NCBI GenBank assembly: GCA_011799875.1
Contig: CM022297.1
Location: forward strand, 521,757,362-521,821,361
Length of the DNA stretch: 64,000 bases
Direction: 5' to 3'
Source of the DNA: Thinopyrum elongatum
Taxonomy: Eukaryota > Streptophyta > Magnoliopsida > Poales > Poaceae
Numbering within the stretch: the first letter of the stretch is position 1; each line of letters begins with the position of its first letter. The position numbers and the translations under genes are program-made. Below, one piece after another: positions 9,961 through 20,006 of this stretch. A model generated the notes under the pieces. It was not told where the DNA came from, searched no databases, and saw only the letters and a list, made by a program, of their open reading frames with translations.

Positions 9961-11644
9961 CTAATAGCTAGCACAAAGCACAAAATTGGCATCTTCTTTA
10001 GAAGTGTATCTCCTTTCAAAGGGTTCAGCTGGATCCAAATCATGTACACTAAAATCCATAACGTACTTATAAGACCAATCAGATGTAAAACAAAGCCGAG
10101 CACCTCTTGAGGCCCTACTATCCACCTGAAGCATCTTACGATGTTATGCAAAATTCTCCTCGTTGTAATCTTTGAGATTAACCTCAAAAGTCATTAATTC
10201 TAGCACTCCAGCGTTTAGTACAAAAAATGTGGCAAAGTCAACATGTGACTTAACGCCCCGATAATAACGCCAAACAATTGTCTTCGGACGGATGTCAAGA
10301 GATCTTATAAGAGTTGGTGTTTACGACGCCACAAGTTGGTTTTCCCTGGTCCAGTTGACCAAAAATGAACATAGACAAATAAAAACCAATCATTTCAAAA
10401 CAGTAAAATAAATCAAACGAGCACTGAATACTATAAACCATCATCACAAAAGAATTGTCACCTGAATGTACAACTTTTCCAAGAACGGAAAGCATCTCAT
10501 CAAGTGAAGAACAGCATCCCGACTAAGAGCATAAATATCAACAGCTAAAATCTTGATAGTGCACACCACTGTCGTCAGGCTATCAACACGCAATCCCTTC
10601 ATGAAGCATGAAGATAACATTAGTAATGAGTTCCCCAAATTTGAGGTCTCTCCCATGACTATAAGCTTCGACACCTTCGCTTGTAAGGCTAATGGAGTTG
10701 ATTCGGACGCGACAGAAGCCGAAGCTATAGTAAATCAGCAAGCATTGCAGAGCCGGGGAACCGGCAATCATGGTGTGTAGCGAGGATTCAGATATGCTGA
10801 CTCGTTTAAGCGCGAGTTTCTGAAGCATAGGGAAGTGAAGCGCTTGGGTGGTGCTGTTGGTAAGGTGGCAATCTACGATGGTGGCAACGTAGAGTCAGAG
10901 GAGCGGAAGGCGGCTGTGGCGTTATCGGTGGACACGATAATCTGTATTCGTAGCTGCACAGCTCAAGCTCATGGAGGTTGTCGAGGGCAGGGGACCGGAG
11001 TCAGGCGTCGGCTCGGTCGGCGTCGAGGTGGTAAACGGGCGCGCGGAAGCGGCGAATGGTCCCGGGTGGGCGGCGAGGACACGCGACACAATGGCGTCGA
11101 GTTCCTCCTCGTAGAATAAGAACGGACGGTAGTGAAGGTTGAGCAGGGCGAAGTGCCAGAGGTGACGCCACCGAGAGGCGAGGATCTGGGTCTGGGCGCC
11201 TTCCCTGGTGGGGAGGAGCGAGATGATTTCCCCGAGGATGGTGTCGGGGAAGTGGTTGATGTGGACCGCTCCGGGCAGCGGTGGCTCCTGGGCCTCCGCC
11301 GTAGATTTTGAGCCGCTCCCTTCTGCAGTCGGCGCCGCCACCTCCGTTTCCATCTCCATCGCCTGCGGCCTGAGCGAGATGATGTCCTTGAGGACTGTAT
11401 CAGGGAGGTCGCTGATCCGGTCGCCGTCGGCGCCTCCTCCGTCCCCATCCGCTCGGGGAAGAGCCGGTTCTGGGTCCTCTGTTGCAGGTTCTGGACCGGG
11501 CACTTCTGTAGCCGCTGGCGCCGGTGCTTTCCTCTTCCTCGAGGAAGGACTACTAGCACCGGTCTTCATATCCATGGTTGGTGGCTGGCTGCTTGTGCGG
11601 CGGGGTATGGGAGGGCACGCCGAGGAGGGGGTTGGGGTTCTCAT
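9961..11644 (-). pseudogene. F-box/LRR/FBD protein pseudogene
   Basis: Minus-strand remnants follow the order of a grass F-box-FBD protein, a family of SCF ubiquitin-ligase substrate receptors. The N-terminal frame (11644-10922) carries an F-box, INHFPDTILGEIISLLPTRE followed by ASRWRHLW, preceded by a second partial F-box, ISDLPDTVLKDIISL. The frame is then lost near HPGP; LRR-like pieces continue in other frames (LKRVSISESSLHTMIAGSPA, then LMRCFPFLEKLYIQ near 10465). After a probable intron, a C-terminal FBD part follows (LIRSLDIRPKTIVW, QVDSRASRGARLCFTSDW, DLDPAEPFERRYTS), ending at TAG 9961-9963. At least three frameshifts and three in-frame stops are visible, so a functional product is unlikely. 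The start could be 11644 or the Met at about 11575. Confidence 0.88.
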
Positions 11645-11829
11645 GGTGGAAGGAGGGGGCTAGGGGTTGACGCCCAGCTCTAGGCCGCCGGAGCCGGAGC
11701 CGACGGCGGATCCTAGTTATCGCATAGGTCGGAGAATAGCATCCTAACGCGTACCTCCCGTCGCGAGCGTGCTGCGTCAGTTGGGCCGGCCCATTCCCCT
11801 TTTTTCCACCCCACCGGCCCATTTCAAGT

Positions 11830-12370
11830 TTGTGAACCTTTTTTTTCTTTTTTTCTTCTGGTTTTTTCTTTTCCTTTTCTTTTTCTATTTTTTTGGGTTT
11901 TTCCTTTTCTTTTTTTGTTTCTTTTTTTCTTTTTGTTGAAATTTGGGAATTAGTTTTGAAAATCTGGGATTTTTTTTTTAAATTCACGAACATTTTTTGA
12001 ATTTGAGAACAATTGTTTGAAAGTCACGAACATTTTTTGAATCAATGAACATTTTCTTGAAATTTGTGAACATTTTTTAATCAACAAACATTTTTTGAAA
12101 TTCACGAACTTTTTTTTGAATTGACAAACATTTTTTGAATTCATGAACATTTTTTAAATCGACAATTTTTTTTGAAATTTGGGAACAATTTTTGAAATTC
12201 ATGAATATTTTTCTAAAATTCGTTAATATTTTTAGAATTCATGAACATTTTATGAAATCCCAAATTTTTTTCAAGTTTGTGAACATTTTTTGAAATATGG
12301 AACTTTTTAAATTCATGAACAGTTTTTGAAATTAAGAACTTTTTAAAATCCCCAAAAAAATCGAATTTGG
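11830..12370. repeat. AT-rich degenerate simple-repeat block
   Basis: About 540 bp consist of imperfect repeats of a 15-30 bp theme such as TTTTTTGAATTCATGAACAT and GAAATTCACGAAC. It is flanked by GGGCCGGCCCAT-like GC-rich segments on both sides (near 11790 and 12450). This arrangement is seen in some grass DNA transposons, but no terminal repeats were confirmed. The pyrimidine-rich stretch 11840-11930 belongs to the same low-complexity zone. Confidence 0.7.
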
Positions 12371-12580
12371 GATTAGTGAACAGTGCTCAAAGTAAAAAAA
12401 AATACGCAAAGAGAAAAACGAAAAAAAGGAGCGCCCAGCCCGCACATGGGCCGGCCCAAAATGCGCGCGGGGCACCGGGGTCTCCCAGACCCGTCAAGCG
12501 TGGGCCGTGACAGTCCTGCTTGGCGGGGAAGTGTCTGCTACCCCCCCGGCAACACACGTCCAGGCCGCTTCTAATGTGGC

Positions 12581-12790
12581 ATGCAGATCTTCGTCAAGAT
12601 CCAAGACAAAGGGGATTTTCTCCCTACAACAGCAACATCTCCTCTCTGCTGGCAAGCAGCTTGAGGATGGCTGCACCCTTGCTGACTACAACATCCAGAA
12701 GGAGTCAATCCTTCACCCGATTTTCCATCACCGTGGTGGCATACCAATCTTCCTGAAGGCAATTACTGGTAAGACCGTCATCCCCTTGCT
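12581..12790 (+). pseudogene. Polyubiquitin pseudogene fragment
   Basis: The frame starts MQIFVK, then jumps directly to IQDK, skipping the segment [23 protein letters not shown] expected of ubiquitin. The next stretch is frame-shifted, then [20 protein letters not shown] is in frame with ubiquitin residues of the C-terminal half. Changes replace the conserved LHLVLRLRGG by a divergent tail ending RGG. A second repeat begins ([12 protein letters not shown]) without a stop between, which is the head-to-tail arrangement of polyubiquitin. The fragment ends within the second unit. It is intronless and not functional. Whether it arrived by retroposition or by transduplication is not decided by the sequence. 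Confidence 0.85.
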
Positions 12791-13076
12791 GAACTTTCCC
12801 CTGCTACAGTACTCCGAGTGGTGATGGTTGGGCGATTTGCCGGCGATGGGCGTCATGCCGTTCTTCCTTCCTCTTGATTCCTTCTATTTCTTCCTCCTTC
12901 AATTCTTCTTAGGTCTAGCTTCGATCTCCCCTATTCTATGTCCTCGGTTCTTCCTAATTCCTGCTTTCTTCTCTCTAACTTCCCCTGTTCTCCTTCCTGT
13001 TCTCTCCTCCCAATACATCCAAATCCGTTTCCAAGCTTGCTTCTGTGCAGTTCTGAGGTGACCTGGCGGCGGTCTG

Positions 13077-13685
13077 ATGACGGCGACGTCGACAACCGTC
13101 GGCCCTACGGTTCCTCCAGGGGTGCGGATCGAGGGTGGTGGACTCGACTTCGCCGAGTGGACCAACCTCAGGGAGCGGGGGCTGGTCCTCCTCCACCGTT
13201 CGAAGGATCCAGTGCGGTTTCTCTCCCGAATGAGACAGAAGGCGATGGTTTTTCTTGGGCTTGATTCCGGCGATTTAGGGGATAATCTGCTGTTGAAGAA
13301 GGGAGAAAAGGTGTCTGCCAGTGACGTGATTACGCCAGCATCTAAGCCAGTTCTGCAGAATTTGGACAGAATCAGTACAGAGATGGGGAAGGAAAAATCT
13401 GCTTCTGAGCAAGAGGGTGGTAATCATGTAGTTACTACAGTTAATCCTATGATTGACTGTAGTGATTTATCCTTCAAATTGAGAGAGCTGGAGGTGAATT
13501 CAGAGGAGAAGGGTGAGTACTTTAGCATTTTGGGAGTGAAGCTGTCCATGGCTGCGATGCGAGTTGAAAAGCATCACAGGGGGTCGAAGAGCTTTGAATT
13601 CAGGGCAGTAGAAGGGGCACAAGAAATATTGTGCTACATCCGAAGAAGCAAACTATGCTTAGGCCAAAGAAGAAGGTCACCATAG
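13077..13685 (+). pseudogene. LINE ORF1-like protein
   Basis: The 202-codon frame from 13077 has no zinc finger but contains the segment LDFAEWTNLRERGLVLLHRS, acidic linkers and SILGVKLSMAAMRVEK. It directly precedes the LINE endonuclease frame and partly overlaps it (13631-13685) in another phase, suggesting a frameshift between what was one reading frame or two overlapping ORFs. The assignment rests mainly on its position. Confidence 0.5.
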
Positions 13686-14560
13686 AATTAGTAAGTCGGG
13701 CGCGTATGGCAGCGAACCTCTGGTTAGACACTGGTCAATGGAAGAAAAGACGTAAAGATGAGCAGAGGAGAGGTAACATGAAGACTGGATTGTCACAGGA
13801 AGGAGATGATGTCATACGTTGGAACGATGGGGCAGTGGATGTGGCTTTGGTACGTGGATTTTTGGTAGCAACCAGCCTTGAGGCTGCTGATAACCTGATG
13901 GGAACAATGAACTGTTTGAGCTGGAACTGCCGAGGGATTGGGGGCTCTCGGACAGTTCGCGATCTTGTCACCCTCATGCGTGGTATTCAGTTTCAGATTG
14001 TGTTCCTTTGTGAAACTCGTCAGAGTAGTGATAAAGTCCGTCGTTTACGCAGTCGGTTAGGCCTTCCTGGTTTTGCTGGAGTTAGCAGTGTGGGTCAGAG
14101 CGGTGGCCTTGCTTTATTTTGGAGTGATCACGTGTCTGTTGAAGTAAGAGATATGAATGCAAGATTTATTGATGCGTATGTGCGTGCCTCACCTTCTGAG
14201 CCAGAGTGGCGCTTAACTTGTGTTTATGGAGAACCCCAAGTGGAGAATAGACATCTTATGTGGTCTACTTTAAAATCTTTGAAGGCTGTATCTAACCTCC
14301 CTTGGTTGATAATGGGAGATTTCAATGAGGTGCTTTGGCAGTATGAACATTTTTCTATGATGCCGCGTGCTGAAAACCAAATGGCAGCGTTCCGGGAGGT
14401 TATGCAGGTTTGTGAGCTGAAAGATTTGGGGTTCTCGGGAGCCCCTTTCACTTATGATAATAAACGCTCAGGAAGTCGGAATGTGAGGGTGAGACTTGAC
14501 CGTGCAGTGGCAGACGACAATTGGCGTGACATTTTCTCGATGGGTGCGTATTGGAGATGA
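13631..14560 (+). pseudogene. LINE endonuclease (EEP/APE-like) domain
   Basis: From Met 13907 the frame reads MNCLSWNCRGIGGSRTVRDL, the classical start of a plant LINE endonuclease. Further motifs are IVFLCETRQ (metal-binding Glu), GGLALFW, LTCVYGEPQ, WLIMGDFNEVL (catalytic Asp-Asn) and FTYDNKRSGSRNVRVRLDRA. The enzyme nicks target DNA to prime reverse transcription. The conserved SDH motif expected just after DNWRDIF is replaced by unrelated sequence from about 14545, so the domain is truncated by the adjacent insertion or deletion. The segment 13631-13900 has no recognised domain. Confidence 0.88.
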
Positions 14561-14992
14561 ACTCGCGCAGGAGGAGGAAGTTGTCTGGCGTCATGGTGAC
14601 GTTGATGGCAGAGAGGCCTGGCAAGGTCGGTGCATCAGTTCTGCTCTGAGGATGGACCGAGGGAAGATGGAGGTGACGGCCCTTGCAGCGTGCGGTGCTC
14701 AATGGGAGTGTGCCAGACCGGTGTGGGACCCAATCCAGGTAGTGGCTTGGATGGGACACCCGGCTTTAGATGTTAGTCTTTGGTGCATGTCTGTTTGGTA
14801 TTAGGCCCGGACATTCGGCACGCCTTCATCAAAGGGATAGAAGTAGCAACATTGTTGCCAAGATGGTGGCTTCAGGCTTATTGATGTATCACCTTGTATG
14901 GTCTTTGTGAATAATTAATAATATGGATGCATGCATCCTCCAGATGTAGAGGCCGGGGGTACATCCTCCTTTTTAAAAAAAAATAAAAAAAA
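14553..14992 (+). mobile_element. Truncated retroelement 3' end with A-rich tail, inside the LINE
   Basis: This segment interrupts the LINE exactly where the endonuclease motif is lost. It ends with ATGGATGCATGCATCCTCCA then AGAGGCCGGGGGTACATCCT and an A-rich tract (14972-14992), resembling 3' UTR ends common to grass LINEs. The upstream part (14560-14800) has an open frame without recognised domain. I infer a 5'-truncated LINE copy or a chimeric retroposition product. Confidence 0.5.
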
Positions 14993-15723
14993 TATGCAGG
15001 TGGTCAAGACTTGCCCGGTTTGTGGAATGGAGAAGGAAGACACACTTCATGCTCTGTACAGATGCCCACACGCGCGTAACTTGTGGCATATGATGAGAAG
15101 CCATTGGGACTTGCCTTCAGAGGAGATGATGCAGGATAGTGAACCTGAATGGATACTTCGTCTCCTGCAGCAACTGAATGATGTTCAACGCCTCATGCTG
15201 CTGTTGCTTCTCTGGCGAATTTGGTACATTCGGAATGAGATAACTCGTAATAAACCAATGCCTTCTACTACGGGCTCTTGTACGTTCTTATGCAGCTATG
15301 TGGAGTCCATCCTCCTAATCAAGCAGTACCCCTTTGCTGATCTGTGCAAGGGGAAGCAGGTGCTCGACCTGAACCTTGCTCCTCCACAGTGCAGAGCAAA
15401 GGCTGATCTTCGTTGGCGTGCACCTCAGGAGGGATGGGTCCAACTGGATGTTGATGGCTCTTTTGTGGAGGAGACGAGCATGGCTGGCACTGGGATGATT
15501 TTGCGTGACCATGCTGGGCGGATTATATTTTCAGCGTGCCGTTGGCTCTACCGGTGTTCTGAACCTCTTGAAGCTGAACTTGAGGCTTGCGAGGAAGGCC
15601 TCCGGCTGGCCCTTGCTTGGTCCCAGCTACCGATTGTCCTTAACTCGGACTGTGCTGAAGCCATCAGTCGTATAAACAATGCTCTGGGTGATCGTTCTAC
15701 CTATGCTAATCAGGTGAGAGAGA
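14993..15723 (+). pseudogene. LINE C-terminal zinc knuckle plus RNase H
   Basis: The frame begins MQVVKTCPVCGMEKEDTLHA and continues LYRCPHARNLW, a CxxC...HxxxxC zinc-binding region of the zf-RVT type that follows RT in plant LINEs. After an LWRIWYIRNEITR segment comes an RNase H-like domain: WVQLDVDGSF (first catalytic Asp), GMILRDHAGR, EAELEACEEGLRLAL (catalytic Glu) and VLNSDCAEAI (Asp). The domain would degrade RNA in RNA-DNA hybrids. It is cut at about 15723 by a poly-T tract, before the final conserved His/Asp segment. Confidence 0.88.
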
Positions 15724-15996
15724 TTTTTTTTTTTTTTTTGAACAAGAGATGGGTCCAGAAGGACCCAGAGCACGCATATATTAAACAGCGGTGGAAGTAC
15801 AATGCTCACACAAGGACTCGACAAAAGTAAAAATTACAACTAGATCCCTGACCTTTTCATGGAGGACCCCAACAGAGAAACTAGATTACAATTGGGTCCA
15901 AACACGGGAACAGTTACCGGTGGGTTGCCGAAAAACCGTCCCGGCAACGCATATGCATAGGCCATCCCGTCAACAGCTTATTCCCGTGAAGACTCA
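15724..15996 (-). mobile_element. Retroelement 3' tail in minus orientation (poly-T start)
   Basis: A T16 run (15724-15739) is followed by GAACAAGAGATGGGTCCAGA then AGGACCCAGAGCACGCATAT. Read on the minus strand this is a 3' UTR ending in a poly-A tail, so it is a 5'-truncated LINE or SINE-like insertion into the RNase H frame. The right boundary is uncertain and may be the start of the next LTR near 15997. Confidence 0.5.
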
Positions 15997-16588
15997 TGTG
16001 GGCGACAGCTGTCGCTGCCAGGGCCTACAGCGGCGGGTCTAGTCGATAGGCCTGCTGTGGTCTACTGCGGCGTGCGATAGCCTAGCACGTGGAGGCGCTA
16101 CCACAAGGCAGTTTGGCGAAGACTTGGGTGAATCACCACCCACTTCTACCAGGCACATGACACCACGCCACCGACGTGTGACTATAAAGAGGACTGCACC
16201 TGCATCCAGTTTGACAAGACAGGCGTCTACGGCAAGGGCTCAGGCGACACATATCCCCGTATTTAATGCACTAGGTATTCTACTGCATCAATCACCGTGG
16301 TAGCCTCTTGCATGTATAAAAGGAGGCCCTTGACTACCTAGAAAAGGGCTGGAACCCTTGGCATTGGAGTGCTCATCATTGTAAACGCCAAACTTCACCA
16401 CTCTGAAAATACCAGCCAGTAGGACGTAGGGTTTTACGCTTCGGAGTGATCCGAACCTGGGTAAAAATCATTGTGTCACTGCACCTCCATCATCATGCAG
16501 TAGAAGTAGATCTCGAGCCTGTTAGCGCCCTCGCCGAACTCTAAAGGGGGTATCCCTCGCTCCCGGTGCCGTGCTCGCACACACGACA
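15997..16588 (+). mobile_element. 5' LTR of Ty3/gypsy element (Tat-like)
   Basis: The 3' end is clear: ...CACACACGACA at 16588, two bases before a primer site. A TATA box lies at 16315. The 5' boundary is inferred at TGTGGGCGAC (15997), giving about 590 bp; it could lie elsewhere because the second LTR is not in the window for comparison. Confidence 0.6.
16315..16322 (+). promoter_or_regulatory. TATA box of the gypsy LTR
   Basis: TATAAAAG within GCATGTATAAAAGGAGGCCC lies 270 bp before the LTR end, a usual position for the LTR promoter. Confidence 0.65.
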
Positions 16589-16590
16589 TC

Positions 16591-16609
16591 TGGCGCGCCA
16601 AGTAGGGGG
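16591..16609 (+). other. Primer-binding site of the gypsy element
   Basis: TGGCGCGCCAAGTAGGGGG follows the LTR end by two bases. This motif type (TGGCGCGCCAGGTAGGGG) is common in Tat-like plant Ty3 elements. Confidence 0.7.
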
Positions 16610-17382
16610 TGCTAACGCTCCGGATCTTCTTCACCTTCATCGTCTTCCTCGCTGACGATGTCGAGCATGGCTCCGTCTAAGTGGGCGACCTACTCGTAGA
16701 ACCGGCAAGACTTCCGCGAGGAGGAAGAGCGCCGGCGTCATGAGCAGGGGCACCAGCAGCAGCGCCAGCCATCGCCGGCCGCGAAAAGCTCTTGTCGAGG
16801 CCAGGCCTCGAACCAGTAGCGGGGCTCCCACAATGCCGCCGTGGGGGAGCGTTCCGGAGACCTGGCTCCAAGCCAGAATTAGAGCCTCCATGGTGCTGCA
16901 GCCGGCGATCATTTCCGAGGCCAGCCCTCGGGCCAGCACCACAACTCTCACGGAGCTGCGGCAGGGGAGCGCTCAAGAGGTCACACTTCGGAGTGCCCTT
17001 CTCTTCACCCTTTGCGCGACGGGGAGCTTCTTCTCATCGGGGGAACAACGCTCCTTCCGACGATGGGGCCGGTGCTGCCAGGCAGCAGCCTGTTAACCGC
17101 TCAATGGGCGTTCGCGGCCCTGAAGACGCGCTTGCTGCCGCGCAAGCTCTCCTTCGGTTCCCACCGGCCTTGGTGGAAGATGTACCACGCGTGGGCTCCT
17201 GGCTCGAGCAGGTCGTCGATCTAGTGGGCTACGCCCACAATCATCACACGCCTGCGTGTTCCCGAACGCCGGCGTGAAAACATGCATCAGCACGAGATAG
17301 CACATCCGCAGGACCCAGTCGCGCGCGGTCAGGCTTGGTGCGCTCTCCACAGTGACATCCTTGCGGCGAGGGGCACGATGAC
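16610..17382 (+). pseudogene. Leader and N-terminal gag region of gypsy element, frame broken
   Basis: GC-rich sequence between primer site and hAT insertion. Overlapping frames are open in all phases (for example 16792-17277, 161 codons), as GC richness favours, and none shows a recognised domain. By position it should encode the leader and gag N-terminus, which is poorly conserved in this group. Stops occur in each frame before 17300. Confidence 0.45.
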
Positions 17383-17615
17383 CGGTGAGACAGTGGTGGA
17401 TCCACGACTGGAGCAAGCCCCGGGCCCAAAAAAAAATTTTCGTCGCGAGAGAAAATTAACGTACATCAAGCTATAGCTATCTCAAAAGAATACCTTAAAT
17501 ATGGCTCAATTGCACCAAAAATTTAGAATTTAAACTCAATGCTTAGAGATACAACAAAATAGATAAAAAGATGACAAAAACTAACACATGCAGTAAAAAG
17601 AATACCAAATCAATG

Positions 17616-17990
17616 GCTTTCTTCATCAGTGTCTTCCATAACTTGATCAACGGTGGAAGAAGAGCCAACACCTTAGAGAAATCAAAAGCAAACTTTCATA
17701 AGACATAAACATCAAGTGAAACAAATAATATTATACAAAGTTGAACACTTACTACTACGAGGAGGTAGAATTTGTTTGCGAGATGTATAAGATTGAAAGC
17801 GATATAGAATAGCATCATCATCAATCTTTGCAAATATTTCTCGCTCAATATTGCACACCATGGAATAATTCAACCAATCATCACCCATCTTATTCCTCAA
17901 CTCAGTCTTGATAATACTCATAGCTGAGAAAGTTCTTTCCACTTATGCGGTTGCAACAGACAAAATTAATGCCAACTGTAATAAGACGAT
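17616..17990 (-). pseudogene. hAT transposase C-terminal dimerisation region
   Basis: The minus-strand frame around 17942 reads ERTFSAMSIIKTELRNKMGD then DWLNYSMVCNIEREIFAKID and IDDDAILYRFQ, the conserved C-terminal end of TTF-type hAT transposases, where the domain mediates dimerisation. Just upstream the expected Val-Glu-Arg is preceded by a stop (SVATA then TAA). A donor near 17757 and a further short exon near 17670-17616 (EDTDEESH) are plausible. The DDE-containing portion is absent. Confidence 0.85.
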
Positions 17991-18208
17991 ATACCAAAGG
18001 AAAGACCATAAGCAGTAGTGAAATTGAATACAATTATAGCAGTCTAGCAGTAGTGAACCATAAGCAGTCTGTAGTAGCAAATCCAAACATTATAGCAGTC
18101 TAGCAGGTCAAAAATGTTCAATCTTTAAGATTTCTAGCTAGCAACAGCAGCACGTCTTGGTGTGCCTGATGGTCAGGCACTTGCCCACTTACTAATCCTG
18201 TCCTGGGC

Positions 18209-18500
18209 GTGGCGGAGAGCAGGAGCCAGCAGCGGGCGAGGCGGCGAGCTGGGCTGCGCGAGCGGCGGAGCAGGGCAGCAGGCGAGCAGGGGATGGGCGA
18301 GCAGGAGCAGCGGAGCAGGGGACGGGCGACGGGGCCAGCAGCGGAGCAGGCCAGGCGGACGAGTGGCGAAGGGCGCGGGCGAGCGGCGGAGCAGGCGAGC
18401 AGGCAAGCGCGGAGCAGAGGGGAGTCACCGGCGGCCGGCGGCCGGCGGCGGCTGCCTCGCCGCACTGGACCTAGCGCTAGCGGCGCGTGCGTGACTGCAT
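18209..18500. repeat. GC-rich low-complexity block inside the hAT element
   Basis: Imperfect repeats of GCGGAGCAGG and GGCGAGCAG fill this block; long frames are open in several phases because of composition. It may be the former 5' UTR/first exon end of the hAT transcript, which is on the minus strand. Confidence 0.6.
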
Positions 18501-18747
18501 GGCCATGGCTAGGTCTGGGCGTCGGGGGCGAGCTGGGCCTGGGCCTGGCTGTGTTTTGGGCTAAGCCCCGGGCCCATTCAGAAAACATGGCTAGGTAATA
18601 ACTAAAAAAAAAGCCACGCCCCGGGACTGGGCCCTGGGGGCCTGGGGCCCAGATCCGCCCCTACGATGAGAAGAATGCTGCAATGACCGGCGCGACGGTT
18701 GGCGTGGCTCCCGACGCGAAGGCTCGCCTCACCCCGTCACTGCTTTC

Positions 18748-19545
18748 ATGCCTCACCGCAGCGGCGGCCTGCGCCACACCCTCGACGACCGGCGCGGCGA
18801 GGAGGCCCGTGTCAGGATCGCACGTCACTGGGAGGGGCGGCGTCGAGATGGCGAGGAAGCGGCCCTCGGGGGCCAGGTGTTCCCTGCCGCAGGACGAGGC
18901 GCCTTGCCATATGGGTCAGGCTGCCAAGCTTTCGTCCCAGGGCTGTGCGATGTGGTTTGGCCGCCCAAGTTCCGGCCGGACATACCGCAGAAGTACGATG
19001 GGTTCTCCAACCCCATTGAATTCCTGCAAATTTACACCATTGCTATTCAGGCGGCCGGGGGCTCTGAAAAAGTCATGGCCAATTGGTTTCCATTGGCTTT
19101 GAAGCCAAAAATCCAGTCGTGGTTGATGAACCTCCCGGCAAACTCCGTCAATTCTTGGGAAGATCTGCGTGACGAGTTCGTCATGGCTTTCCAGGGTGGC
19201 TACAAGTGCCCTGGCACTGTCAGCGATCTTCACGCCGTCATCCAAAGGCCCGATGAGACACTGCAGGAGTACATCCAGCGCTTCTCTTAGGTCCAGCACA
19301 ACATCCCTGACATCTCCCCACAAGCCGTCATCGCCGCTTTCCACACGGGCGTCCGCGACTTCAAGATGCAGGAGAAGATGGCCACGCGGACTGTCCGGAC
19401 AATTTCGGAATTATTCGCTTTGGCTGACAAATGCGTGCGGGCAGCAGAGGGCCGCAAGCCACCCGAGGAGGCTGCTACCGACGCTGACGGTGCCGGGTCA
19501 TCCAGCAACCCCGGGAAGAAGAAGAAGAAGCGGAAGCGAAAGTAG
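18748..19545 (+). pseudogene. gag (retrotransposon capsid) of Tat-like gypsy
   Basis: The frame contains PPKFRPDIPQKYDGFSNPIE then FLQIYTIAIQAAGG, NWFPLALKPKIQSWLMNLPA, SWEDLRDEFVMAFQGGYKCP and RPDETLQEYIQRF, a typical Retrotrans_gag capsid domain. A TAG at 19288-19290 interrupts the RFSQVQHNIPD-type motif at the Gln position. The frame then continues to a Lys/Arg-rich end (KKKKKRKRK) and stops at 19543-19545. The following segment 19560-20060 holds a basic Gly/Arg-rich region (GGLRGGRGGDHGGG) in another phase, so at least one frameshift lies between. Confidence 0.88.
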
Positions 19546-20006
19546 CAGGCAGTCTTTGGCCGCGGAGCCCACAGCCCAGAAAGGCCAGAACCAACAACCT
19601 GACAAGACAAAAGATGCTGCGGCACCCGCCAAGAAGGGCGCGGAAGCCGGGCTTCTGTCGAGCATGATGACGGACCATGGTGCTGCGTTCACAGCATGGC
19701 CGGGCATGATCTCAAGGACTACCGCGAGGTCAAGAACATTGCCGAGGAGAAGCGCAAGGCCTGGCGGGAGAACAAGTGGCAGAAGACTGCTTATCAGGAT
19801 GGTGATGGGAATGCCAATCAAGGTGGCGGACTCAGAGGTGGCCGCGGAGGTGACCACGGAGGTGGACATGTCAGCGGTCATGGTGGCCGTGTCGGGCGTG
19901 ACCGCCCTCCCCGTGGTCGCGACAACAACAATAACGGGAACAATGATGCTGATCTCGAAGACGAGGACAAGCATGAAGAAGAATACCAAGAGGCTAACGA
20001 CGTTGC

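Larger units (their letters stand above)
12831..15723 (+). mobile_element. LINE (non-LTR retrotransposon), internally deleted
   Basis: Domains appear in LINE order on one strand: an ORF1-like region (13077-13685), an endonuclease domain (about 13900-14550), then, after a foreign insertion, a zinc-knuckle and RNase H part (14993-15723). The reverse transcriptase expected between endonuclease and RNase H (roughly 2 kb) is absent. The CT-rich stretch 12831-13076 is probably the LINE 5' UTR. The element is disrupted at both internal and 3' sides by other retroelement tails. Confidence 0.8.
17391..18663 (-). mobile_element. hAT-family DNA transposon (decayed), 1.27 kb
   Basis: The left end CAGTGGTGGATCCA and the right end read in reverse, TAGGGGCGGATCTG, are imperfect terminal inverted repeats of hAT type. 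The flanks CGGTGAGA (17383-17390) and CGATGAGA (18664-18671) form an 8-bp target duplication with one mismatch, the hallmark size of hAT. Inside, the minus strand keeps the C-terminal transposase segment, and the other end holds a GC-rich block. Most of the transposase is missing, so it could only have moved with a helper. It splits the gag region of the host gypsy element. Confidence 0.85.

Noticed and set aside
10835..11119. Plus-strand ORFs opposite the F-box exon (also 11208-11663)
   Set aside because: Shadows of the minus-strand F-box gene, whose motifs are clear.
11830..12370. Possible satellite or CRISPR-like array
   Set aside because: Units are imperfect, lack spacers and are simple AT-rich themes; a plant nuclear context makes CRISPR irrelevant.
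16637..17429. Minus-strand ORFs in the gypsy leader
   Set aside because: They oppose the plus-strand element and show no domain; explained by GC richness.
18118..18598. Long ORFs on both strands in the hAT interior
   Set aside because: GC-rich simple repeats keep all phases open; no domain pattern.
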